From positions 1 to 42,727 of the forward strand of contig JASMLX010000051.1 in assembly GCA_030748495.1 (NCBI GenBank): a DNA stretch of 42,727 nt, in the 5' to 3' direction. The translations under genes were made by a program, and so were the position numbers. The DNA comes from Candidatus Poribacteria bacterium (GTDB lineage Bacteria; Poribacteria; WGA-4E; UBA9662). Below are positions 26,744 through 33,879 of this stretch, piece by piece; within the stretch, counting starts at the first letter, position 1; each line of letters opens with the position of its first letter. Under the pieces are notes generated by a model, which was not told the origin of the DNA, searched no databases, and worked only from the letters and a program-made list of their open reading frames with translations.

Positions 26744-27295
26744 ATGAAACGGAAAGATTTTTTGGTATCCGCTACCGCAGGGCTTCTTACCCTCAGTCAG
26801 GTTTCTGAGGCCCAACGCCCTGACCGTCCAGAAAGAGGAGGTCGTCGCGGGCGAGAGAGAGAAGGAAGACCAGGTGGAAACCGCGGCGGCGGTATGGCTA
26901 GCATGATTACGGGAATGATGGGGACTTCTTGGATTGGCTTAACGTTTGAAGTCAATGTTGATGACAAAACATTGTTGGCCGCACGCCCGATTTACCAGAA
27001 GACGATGGACAAATCCAAAAAATTGATGGCCGAAGCTATGGAAAATCGTGATTGGCAGAGTATACGCCCCAAAATGGAAGCCATCCGCAACTCTCACAAG
27101 GATGGACTCAAGAAAATCCTGAGTGAAGAGCAGATGACCAAGCTGGAAAAATACGAACAGGAGCAGATGCAGCGACAGGCGCAACGCTTCGGCGGCGGTG
27201 GTCGCGGTGGCGGTGAACGTCGCGGTGGCGGTGAACGTCGCGGTGGCGGTGAACGTCGCGGTGGCGGTGAACGTCGTGGTGGTGATGAAAGCTAA
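26744..27295 (+). CDS. CpxP/Spy-like exported protein with RGG-type repeat tail
   Basis: A 183-residue protein with an N-terminal leader (MKRKDFLVSATAGLLTLSQ), an Arg/Gly-rich stretch, and a helical core (about 65-140). The segment KKILSEEQMTKLEKYEQEQM is like the LTxxQ helical pair of CpxP/Spy periplasmic chaperones and metal sensors. The tail is four identical 18-bp units plus one degenerate unit, giving a GGGERR repeat. GGAG lies seven bases before ATG 26744. It follows the sigma/anti-sigma/RseB genes and is probably a target or partner of that stress circuit. Confidence 0.8.
   Translation: MKRKDFLVSATAGLLTLSQVSEAQRPDRPERGGRRGREREGRPGGNRGGGMASMITGMMGTSWIGLTFEVNVDDKTLLAARPIYQKTMDKSKKLMAEAMENRDWQSIRPKMEAIRNSHKDGLKKILSEEQMTKLEKYEQEQMQRQAQRFGGGGRGGGERRGGGERRGGGERRGGGERRGGDES
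27203..27292 (+). repeat. Tandem 18-bp coding repeat (GGGERR)
   Basis: Four identical units of 18 bp (CGCGGTGGCGGTGAACGT) occupy 27203-27274. A fifth, diverged unit follows to 27292. The identity at third-codon positions shows recent duplication or slippage, so copy number may vary between strains. Confidence 0.9.
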
Positions 27296-27326
27296 GAGGC
27301 ACCAATACCTAAAGCAATTGACCTAT

Positions 27327-27354
27327 AAAAGGGCCTAAATGCGGGCTCTTTTTT
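27327..27354 (+). terminator. Rho-independent terminator after the CpxP/Spy-like gene
   Basis: A GGGCC/GGCTC stem extended by A-T pairs ends in six T. It closes the stress cassette before the tRNA promoter. Confidence 0.7.
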
Positions 27355-27367
27355 GCCAAAAGTTTCA

Positions 27368-27397
27368 TTGACATCTATTCTTTAAGATTGATATACT
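27368..27397 (+). promoter_or_regulatory. Promoter of the tRNA cluster
   Basis: A consensus TTGACA (27368-27373) and TATACT (27392-27397) with an 18-base spacer. Transcription would start a few bases before tRNA-Gly at 27412. Confidence 0.75.
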
Positions 27398-27411
27398 TGA
27401 GCTTACCTTTT

Positions 27412-27483
27412 GCGGGAGTAGCTCAGTGGTAGAGCTCCACCTTGCCAAGGTGGAGGTCGCGAGTTCAAATCTCGTCTCCCGCT
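27412..27483 (+). tRNA. tRNA-Gly (GCC)
   Basis: A complete 72-base cloverleaf: acceptor GCGGGAG paired with CTCCCGC, D arm GTAGCTCAGTGGTAGAGC, anticodon GCC in a CCACCTT/AAGGTGG arm, and T arm GAGTTCAAATCTC. The 3' CCA is not encoded. Confidence 0.97.
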
Positions 27484-27489
27484 CTTTTT

Positions 27490-27561
27490 GGCGGCGTAGC
27501 CAAGTGGTAAGGCGGAAGTCTGCAAAACTTCTATGCGTCGGTTCAATTCCGACCGCCGCCT
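27490..27561 (+). tRNA. tRNA-Cys (GCA)
   Basis: A 72-base cloverleaf with acceptor GGCGGCG paired with CGCCGCC, anticodon GCA inside GAAGT/ACTTC, and T arm TCGGTTCAATTCCGA. It lies six bases after tRNA-Gly. The CCA is not encoded. Confidence 0.97.
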
Positions 27562-27586
27562 TTACTTTTAAGAGGTTAATTCCTTC

Positions 27587-27660
27587 GGGCGGTTAGCTCA
27601 GTTGGTTAGAGTACTTGCTCGACACGCAAGGGGTCACAGGTTCGAATCCCGTACCGCCCA
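27587..27660 (+). tRNA. tRNA-Val (GAC)
   Basis: A 74-base cloverleaf with acceptor GGGCGGT paired with ACCGCCC, anticodon GAC inside CTTGC/GCAAG, and T arm CAGGTTCGAATCCCG. It is the third member of the cluster. The CCA is not encoded. Confidence 0.97.
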
Positions 27661-27685
27661 TCACATTTAACACCTCCTTTCAAAA

Positions 27686-27710
27686 GGGTCGCTTCGGCGG
27701 CTCTTTTTTT
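27686..27710 (+). terminator. Terminator of the tRNA cluster
   Basis: Stem GGGTCGC-TTCG-GCGGCTC with a stable TTCG tetraloop, followed by seven T. Confidence 0.85.
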
Positions 27711-27765
27711 ATTGCCTTCTAAATTCAACTAAGTTAAAGGCTAAAAATCAGGGTAGATACGCTTT

Positions 27766-29556
27766 ATGCAGGGATCACAAAATACAGAATCACACCACGA
27801 CTACCTATACCGAATCCGCCACTCCACTGCCCACATTATGGCTCACGCAGTTCAACTGATGTTCAGCAAAGAAAACGTCAAACTGGCAATTGGACCGTCA
27901 ATTGAAAACGAATTCTATTACGATATGGAATTGCCTCGTCCAATTACCCCCGACGATTTTTCTGAGATAGAGAAACAGATGAAACGGCTGATCAAAGATA
28001 ATGAGCCTTTTGAGCAAGAGAATTGGACTTTCGATCAGGCACGAGAATGGTTTACGGAACGACAGCAAAAGTTCAAGCTCGAATTGATTGATGGTCTTTC
28101 CGACCATGACGCAGAGAGCACAGATGAAGGGGGCACTGAAGACGGGGTTTCAATCTACCGCTCAGGTGAATTCACAGATCTTTGTCAGGGACCGCATGTT
28201 GAGCGAACACGAGAATGCCGCTATTTCAAACTACTTCGCGTTTCAGGCGCCTATTGGCGGGCTGATCAGAGTCGCGAACAGTTGCAAAGAATCTACGGCA
28301 CTGCCTGGTCGTCCAAAGGCGAACTTCAGACCTACCTGACAATGTTGAAGGAGGCAGAAAAGCGTGACCACCGGCGTTTGGGAAAAGAGTTAGAACTCTT
28401 TCAAACACATCCGGAATCACCGGGTTCAATATTCTGGTTACCCAAAGGAACAACTGTTTATAACATCTTGTCAGATAAGGCACGCAAGCTCTATTTAAGT
28501 GAGGGATATAACGAAGTTCGCACCCCGCTGATCTACGACAAATCGCTGTGGGAGACATCCGGCCACTGGGAACATTTCCGTCAAGATATGTTTACCTTTC
28601 CCGACGAGTCGGGACAACCAGCAAGTGGACTTAAGCCGATGAATTGCCCTGCGCATATGCTGATCTTCAAAAGTAAACGCCGGAGCTATCGAGAATTACC
28701 TTACCGTCTCCACGACCAAGGAGTCTTGCATCGCAACGAAATTACGGGGGCACTAAGCGGGTTGACACGAGTACGCCAATTTTGCCAGGACGATTCACAT
28801 AATTTTATTACCCCAGAACAGATTGAAGAGGAACATAACTGTATCCTCGACCTGATTAACCGTATCTACGAAACGTTCAATCTTCCGTATAGAAGTGTAC
28901 TCAGTACCCGTAATCCAGAGTACTTCATGGGCGAGATAGACGTCTGGAACCAGGCAGAGAGTGCCTTAGAGAGTGTGCTGAAAAACAACAATCTCGATTT
29001 TGAGATTAGCCCGGCCGACGCGGCATTCTACGGTCCCAAACTCGATTTTTATGTCAGAGACTCACTCAATCGAGAGCATCAGTGCGCAACGGTTCAACTC
29101 GACTTTCAATTACCGGAGCGTTTTGAATTAACATATACTTCTGCCAGCGGAATACCGGAACGTCCAGTGGTCATCCACCGCGCGCTCTATGGTAGTTTCG
29201 AGCGATTCATGGGCCTGCTTATCGAGCACTATGCCGGGGCATTTCCGGTATGGTTGGCACCTATTCAATGCACAGTAATGACCATTAGCGAACGGTTTGT
29301 CGGTTATGCGGAAGAGGTCTACCAGTTATTGAAATCACAGGAGGTGAGAGCTGAACTCAATGACCAGGACGACAAAATCGGGGCCAAAATTCGCCAGGCA
29401 CGACTGGGGCGAGTTCCGTATATGTTAATTATTGGTGAACGTGAGCAGGCAAGCCGAACAGTGGCTGTTCGTAGTCGCGAAGAAGGTGATCTGGGATCAA
29501 TGGATTTGAGTGCGGCTGTTGAGAAGTTGGTTGCTGAATCTAACCTGGATTTTTGA
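27766..29556 (+). CDS. thrS: Threonyl-tRNA synthetase lacking the TGS domain
   Basis: Class II synthetase charging tRNA-Thr. The 596-residue protein begins directly with the editing domain: HSTAH at 19-23 and LCQGPH near 138 form the deacylase site. The catalytic domain follows with the zinc ligand Cys in LKPMNCPAHM, motif 2 (GVLHRNEITGALSG), DDSHNF with the zinc His, and motif 3 (VIHRALYGSFERFMGL). The C-terminal anticodon-binding domain is last (LNDQDDKIGAKIRQARLGRV). The N-terminal TGS domain (about 60-65 residues) of the E. coli enzyme is missing, as in several other bacterial lineages. No strong Shine-Dalgarno precedes ATG 27766. Confidence 0.97.
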   Translation: MQGSQNTESHHDYLYRIRHSTAHIMAHAVQLMFSKENVKLAIGPSIENEFYYDMELPRPITPDDFSEIEKQMKRLIKDNEPFEQENWTFDQAREWFTERQQKFKLELIDGLSDHDAESTDEGGTEDGVSIYRSGEFTDLCQGPHVERTRECRYFKLLRVSGAYWRADQSREQLQRIYGTAWSSKGELQTYLTMLKEAEKRDHRRLGKELELFQTHPESPGSIFWLPKGTTVYNILSDKARKLYLSEGYNEVRTPLIYDKSLWETSGHWEHFRQDMFTFPDESGQPASGLKPMNCPAHMLIFKSKRRSYRELPYRLHDQGVLHRNEITGALSGLTRVRQFCQDDSHNFITPEQIEEEHNCILDLINRIYETFNLPYRSVLSTRNPEYFMGEIDVWNQAESALESVLKNNNLDFEISPADAAFYGPKLDFYVRDSLNREHQCATVQLDFQLPERFELTYTSASGIPERPVVIHRALYGSFERFMGLLIEHYAGAFPVWLAPIQCTVMTISERFVGYAEEVYQLLKSQEVRAELNDQDDKIGAKIRQARLGRVPYMLIIGEREQASRTVAVRSREEGDLGSMDLSAAVEKLVAESNLDF

Positions 29557-29576
29557 ATTTGTTCAGGAAGAATTGG

Positions 29577-30503
29577 TTAATCCAGATTAATCACGTCACC
29601 AACTTTGGCTGCAAAACACTCCATATTCAGCCCCTGCTGCTGAATATGTTGAAGCGTATGAGCCACTTTAGCCTCAACGCAATCGTCGGTATCTGTTGGG
29701 TCGTGGTGAGTTAAGGCCAGTGCTTTAGCGTTGGCTTGCGCTGCAATTTTGACTGCGTATTCCGGGTAGGAGTGTCCCCACCCCTTTTTACCGTTCTGGT
29801 ACTGATCGTAGGTATAAGCCGTGTCGAAGATAAGGAGGTCTGCATCTTGGGCAAAATCGACCAGTTTCTGATCCAGTTTTCCCGTAAACCGTTCAATGTC
29901 TGTTGTTTCTGCCGATAGAATTTCACCATTAACTTCCAACTGTTTGATTGGGTCGGCATGGAAAAAGTGGTAGGGCTCATGATCACCAGTGAAAACAACC
30001 GCTTTGTCCTGATAATCTACGCGATAACCGAGGGCAATACCCGGATGGTTAACATGAATTGAGGAGACGGTGGCTTTTCCAATTTTGATCTTCTCTTCGG
30101 ACAGGCCGATGAAGTCCAAGTGCGCAGACATAAAGTCTATTGGAATAGGAAAGTATTCCGTTGCCATCTGCCCAGCAAGTATCTGGTGCAGATATTTGTC
30201 GTCGTAGTGGGGCCCGTGAATGATAAATAGATTTTCCTGGATGAAGGCGGGAGTAAAAAACGGGAAGCCCTGAATATGATCCCAGTGGGTATGAGTAATG
30301 AAAATATGCCCTTTAATCGGCTGATCTTTGGTACGAGACAGCAAGTCCAACCCTAGACGACGGAGGCCGGACCCCGCATCCAGAATAATCAATTCGTTAC
30401 CGGTTCGTATTTCAATGCAGGTGGTATCACCACCATACCGAATCGTCTCTCGTCCAGGAGTCGGAATAGAACCACGGACGCCCCAAAATTGAACCTTTAT
30501 CAT
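29577..30503 (-). CDS. MBL-fold metallo-hydrolase
   Basis: A 308-residue metallo-beta-lactamase-fold hydrolase. The zinc motif is HTHWDH at 71-76, with further ligands in NHPGIALGYR, FTGDHEP and LALTHHDP. The N-terminus MIKVQFWGVRGSIPTPG is characteristic of a phosphodiesterase-like MBL group related to RNase Z and cyclic-nucleotide phosphodiesterases. There is no signal peptide. It ends 20 bases from the convergent thrS gene. The substrate is not known. Confidence 0.9.
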   Translation of the reverse strand: MIKVQFWGVRGSIPTPGRETIRYGGDTTCIEIRTGNELIILDAGSGLRRLGLDLLSRTKDQPIKGHIFITHTHWDHIQGFPFFTPAFIQENLFIIHGPHYDDKYLHQILAGQMATEYFPIPIDFMSAHLDFIGLSEEKIKIGKATVSSIHVNHPGIALGYRVDYQDKAVVFTGDHEPYHFFHADPIKQLEVNGEILSAETTDIERFTGKLDQKLVDFAQDADLLIFDTAYTYDQYQNGKKGWGHSYPEYAVKIAAQANAKALALTHHDPTDTDDCVEAKVAHTLQHIQQQGLNMECFAAKVGDVINLD

Positions 30504-30630
30504 TTGTGCGTTACCATCTTCAGTCTTTCATATTGACTTATGTACGATCAATCGGGCATCCGGGTTACACTGTAATCATCAGCATCGCAACTGGCCCAGA
30601 CTTAGACATTTGGCCAGGCCTAGCATACAT

Positions 30631-30828
30631 CTAATAAGCAGAAAAAAACCGGGAATTACTGCCAGTTGGAGAAACCTTAACTCTTGCTGGTTTTGCACAC
30701 TTCGGGCACCAACCGACAAAAGCAGTTCTCTTTTTATTAAGATGAATACGACTATAAATACTGCAACACTTAAAGACAATACCCAGAAACGGTCTAGGCT
30801 TGCGCTTACCCCGTTGTGAGTGTTTCAT
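30631..30828 (-). CDS. Small zinc-ribbon protein
   Basis: A 65-residue basic protein with a CC pair (FKCCSIYSRIHLNK) and a CPKC knuckle (AFVGWCPKCAKPARVKVSP), ending GSNSRFFSAY. This layout (FxCC…YxRI…GxCPxC…RFF) looks like a small conserved zinc-ribbon protein I believe occurs in Planctomycetes-like genomes; I cannot confirm this without a search. The start at ATG 30828 has only a weak GAG upstream. Another overlapping minus-strand frame exists (30579-30779) but lacks such motifs. It follows mqnD on the same strand by 18 bases and may be cotranscribed. Confidence 0.65.
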   Translation of the reverse strand: MKHSQRGKRKPRPFLGIVFKCCSIYSRIHLNKKRTAFVGWCPKCAKPARVKVSPTGSNSRFFSAY

Positions 30829-30846
30829 CTCGTTCTACACTTACAC

Positions 30847-31689
30847 TTAAATCTGTACAAACTCAATATCTACCGACTGTGTGATGATTCCCGCCTCGTA
30901 CCCGCGCCTGAGTAGTTCGCGAACACCAGCACGACCTGATTCACCATAGTCAAGTGTATAATCGTTAACATACATTCCAACGAACTGGTCCGCTATTTCG
31001 GTTTCCATGTCCCGGGCATAGATCATCGCATAGTCGAGGGCCGGTGGCCGATTGTCGAGAGAATATCGGATACTTTGCTGAACCAATCGGGTTACTTTTT
31101 TCATCTTTTCGATTCCCAGATCCCGACGAATAACGTTACCACCTAGAGGCAATGGTAAACCGGTCTCATGATACCACCATTCCCCCAAGTCTACAACTTT
31201 GTGCAAGCCACTCTCAGCATAGGTCAATTGTCCTTCGTGAATGATCAGACCGGCCTCCGCTTCACCACTTTTGACATAATCAATAATCTGATCAAACGGA
31301 ATAACTACCGCTTCAAAATCGGGCTGAAAAAGGCTACAGGTTAGATAGGCTGAAGTCATCTTGCCTGGAATGGCGATTTTTCTACCTTTCAGATCTAGCA
31401 TATCCAACGGGCCGTTAGCAACTACTAAAGGTCCGTAGCGGTCCCCCATGCTCGACCCGCACGGCATCAAGGCGTATGTGTCTGCAATATAGGCATAAGC
31501 GTGAATTGAAACTGCGGTTACCTCCAATTCAGCCTTTAGCGCACGCTGGTTTAAACTTTCAATATCTTCAATCACGTGGACAACTTCAATTCCATCAGTT
31601 GGAATGAGGTTTTTAGCCAACGCGTAGAACATAAATGCATCGTCAGAATCGGGACTGTGACCAATGCGAATTGTTTCTGTCTGGGACAT
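30847..31689 (-). CDS. mqnD: 1,4-dihydroxy-6-naphthoate synthase-like protein (MqnD family)
   Basis: MqnD converts cyclic dehypoxanthine futalosine to 1,4-dihydroxy-6-naphthoate in the futalosine route to menaquinone. The 280-residue protein has the N-terminal signature RIGHSPDSDDAFMFYAL, then SIHAYAYIADTYALMPCGSSMGD, IAIPGKMTSAYL, and LGEWWYHETGLPLPLGGNVI, all typical of the MqnA/MqnD fold. ATG 31689 with AAGGT upstream is preferred over an upstream ATG at 31728. No other mqn genes are in the window, so the rest of the pathway is elsewhere. It is divergent from the opp operon. Confidence 0.9.
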   Translation of the reverse strand: MSQTETIRIGHSPDSDDAFMFYALAKNLIPTDGIEVVHVIEDIESLNQRALKAELEVTAVSIHAYAYIADTYALMPCGSSMGDRYGPLVVANGPLDMLDLKGRKIAIPGKMTSAYLTCSLFQPDFEAVVIPFDQIIDYVKSGEAEAGLIIHEGQLTYAESGLHKVVDLGEWWYHETGLPLPLGGNVIRRDLGIEKMKKVTRLVQQSIRYSLDNRPPALDYAMIYARDMETEIADQFVGMYVNDYTLDYGESGRAGVRELLRRGYEAGIITQSVDIEFVQI

Positions 31690-31771
31690 GTAATGACCTT
31701 CACCAAAGCAACAGTTAGAAAACGGCAAAATACTCCTCGATTATATCAAAACCAGCATTGGGTGTCAAGTA

Positions 31772-31800
31772 TTGACAAATTAAACCTGTTTTGTTACACT
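31772..31800 (+). promoter_or_regulatory. Promoter of the oligopeptide transporter operon
   Basis: A consensus TTGACA (31772-31777) and TACACT (31795-31800) with a 17-base spacer. Transcription would start near 31807. This rules out an upstream in-frame TTG at 31791 as start of the first gene, since it lies inside the promoter. Confidence 0.75.
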
Positions 31801-31844
31801 GTGGCAATTGTCAACCCGACTTTCGTGCTGCCTCAGGTCAAATT

Positions 31845-32843
31845 TTGCACCATCCCTTACTTGAAATTTCTGGTCTTCGTACCGTCTTTGATACTGATGA
31901 CGGGCAAGTTCGAGCCGTAGACGATGTCAGTTTTACTATCGAAGGTGGTCGGACCCTCGGTGTGGTTGGTGAAAGTGGATGCGGAAAAAGCGTAACCGGA
32001 CTGTCCATTTTGCAATTGGTTCCTTCACCGGGACAAATCGAAGCTGGATATATCCGATACCATAAAAATGGCCAATCGATCGAAATCACTGGGCTTTCTC
32101 CTAAAAGCGACCAAATGCGAGCGATCCGTGGCAATGACATTGCCATGATCTTTCAGGAACCGATGACATCGCTAAACCCAGTTTATACCGTAGGCAATCA
32201 GGTCGGTGAAGCCATTCGTCTACACCAGAAAGTCGGCAAAAAAGAGGCTAGAAACCGGGCCATCGAGATGTTGATCAAGGTTGGGATCCCGGCACCTCAG
32301 CAACGGGTAGACGAATATCCACATCAACTTTCTGGTGGGATGCGTCAGCGTGTGATGATCGCCATGGCCCTCTCCTGCAATCCTTCGCTGCTAATTGCTG
32401 ACGAACCGACCACTGCTCTGGATGTCACTATTCAGGCTCAGGTGCTAGATCTGATGAAATCTTTGCAAGAGGAATTGGGGATGGCTATCATGATGATTAC
32501 TCATGATCTAGGCGTGATTGCCGACATTGCCGATGAAGTCGTAGTGATGTACGCTGGTAAGGTGGTCGAAAAGGGGAGCTTAGACCAGATCTTTGACCGT
32601 CCATTACACCCATACACCAAAGGTCTGCTGGCTTCTATCCCTGAATTAGGGGCGGACCAGCAGAAAAAACTGTACTCCATTCCCGGTACAGTCCCACGCC
32701 CGCTGGCCATGCCACCCGGATGTGCTTTCGCCCCGCGTTGTCAGGAAGCTTTCTCCAGTTGTCAGGAATTACCACCGTTAGAACCGATCGAAGGCGATCA
32801 CGCCACCCGATGCTGGCTTCATCTGTTAACTGAAAGGATCTAG
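31845..32843 (+). CDS. oppD: Oligopeptide ABC transporter ATPase (OppD-like)
   Basis: The first ATPase of a peptide/nickel-type ABC importer, at the inner face of the membrane. Counting from TTG 31845: Walker A GESGCGKS at 42-49, Q-loop IFQEPMTSLNP, signature LSGGMRQR at 162-169, Walker B LLIADEPTT at 182-190 and the switch His in MITHDLG. The C-terminal oligopeptide extension has the CAFAPRC cysteine motif. The TTG start has AGGT just upstream and lies 38 bases after the predicted transcription start. oppF follows after 12 bases. Confidence 0.92.
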   Translation: MHHPLLEISGLRTVFDTDDGQVRAVDDVSFTIEGGRTLGVVGESGCGKSVTGLSILQLVPSPGQIEAGYIRYHKNGQSIEITGLSPKSDQMRAIRGNDIAMIFQEPMTSLNPVYTVGNQVGEAIRLHQKVGKKEARNRAIEMLIKVGIPAPQQRVDEYPHQLSGGMRQRVMIAMALSCNPSLLIADEPTTALDVTIQAQVLDLMKSLQEELGMAIMMITHDLGVIADIADEVVVMYAGKVVEKGSLDQIFDRPLHPYTKGLLASIPELGADQQKKLYSIPGTVPRPLAMPPGCAFAPRCQEAFSSCQELPPLEPIEGDHATRCWLHLLTERI

Positions 32844-32855
32844 CCTGGTTCTCAA

Positions 32856-33878
32856 ATGCAGAAACTGCTCCAAGTGCGAAATCTAAAAAAGTATTTCCCA
32901 ATTCAAAAGGGGATTTTGCAAAAAACGGTCGGTCACGTCAAAGCGGTGGATGGGGTCAGCTTCGATGTTTATCGGGGAGAAACCGTCGGGTTGGTCGGGG
33001 AGAGCGGTTGTGGTAAAACTACTACGGGGCGCTGTATTATGCGTCTGGTCGAACCGACGGAGGGGAGTGTTTTGTTTGGTCGGGAAGCAGTCGACCTCTG
33101 CCAGTTGAGCAAGACCGCACTTCGCCCTTTCCGCCGACGTATTCAGATGATTTTTCAGGATCCTTTCTCCTCGCTCAACCCGCGCATGACTGTAAGCGAT
33201 ATTGTGGCTGAGCCACTAAGAGTTCAGTCCAGACAAGGGTTTAGCAATGCAGATTATCCTTCGATAGAAGAACACGTTGTTGATTTGTTAGAATCTGTCG
33301 GCTTAAAAAGCGACGATATGCGACGCTATCCACATGCCTTTAGCGGAGGGCAACGACAGCGGATTGGCATCGCTAGGGCACTGGCTCTGCGACCCGATCT
33401 GATTATCGCCGACGAACCTGTTTCATCCTTGGATGTGTCGATCCAATCACAAATTCTGAACCTACTGCAGGAATTGAAAGAGAAATTTCAGCTCTCCTAT
33501 CTTTTTATCGCCCACGACCTAAGCGTGGTCGAACACATCAGCGACCGAGTGGCAGTGATGTACCTGGGCAAGATTGTTGAGTTGAGTTCAGCCGAGAATC
33601 TGTACACTAAACCGCAGCACCCTTACACCGAAGCCCTGATTTCCGCTGTTCCAGTGCCTAATCCGAAACAGCAACGCCAACGACAACGCATCCGCCTCAG
33701 CGGCGATGTACCAGACCCATCCAATCCCCCCTCCGGTTGTCGGTTTCATCCCCGCTGCCAGTATGTGCAGGAGGTTTGTCACCAAGAAGAACCTGTGGCC
33801 GGTGAGACTTCCGATTTCGACGAGGTGATGGCCATCTGTCATTTCCGGACAGAACTCGATCTGCGAGGGGTGTCATGA
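32856..33878 (+). CDS. oppF: Oligopeptide ABC transporter ATPase (OppF-like)
   Basis: The second ATPase of the same importer, 340 residues. Walker A is GESGCGKT at 48-55, with a Q-loop [15 protein letters not shown], signature [15 protein letters not shown], Walker [14 protein letters not shown] and IAHDLSVV. The C-terminus has SGCRFHPRC, typical of the OppF/DppF extension. It ends TGA at 33878, one base before the ATG of the substrate-binding protein, so translation is tightly coupled. Confidence 0.95.
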   Translation: MQKLLQVRNLKKYFPIQKGILQKTVGHVKAVDGVSFDVYRGETVGLVGESGCGKTTTGRCIMRLVEPTEGSVLFGREAVDLCQLSKTALRPFRRRIQMIFQDPFSSLNPRMTVSDIVAEPLRVQSRQGFSNADYPSIEEHVVDLLESVGLKSDDMRRYPHAFSGGQRQRIGIARALALRPDLIIADEPVSSLDVSIQSQILNLLQELKEKFQLSYLFIAHDLSVVEHISDRVAVMYLGKIVELSSAENLYTKPQHPYTEALISAVPVPNPKQQRQRQRIRLSGDVPDPSNPPSGCRFHPRCQYVQEVCHQEEPVAGETSDFDEVMAICHFRTELDLRGVS

Positions 33879-33879
33879 A

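Noticed and set aside
27203..27292. Possible CRISPR-like direct repeats
   Set aside because: The 18-bp units are contiguous without spacers and lie in frame inside a coding gene. No CRISPR array was found elsewhere in the window.
27108..27305. Antisense frame with HRDVHR repeats
   Set aside because: It is the mirror of the GGGERR-coding repeats on the other strand.
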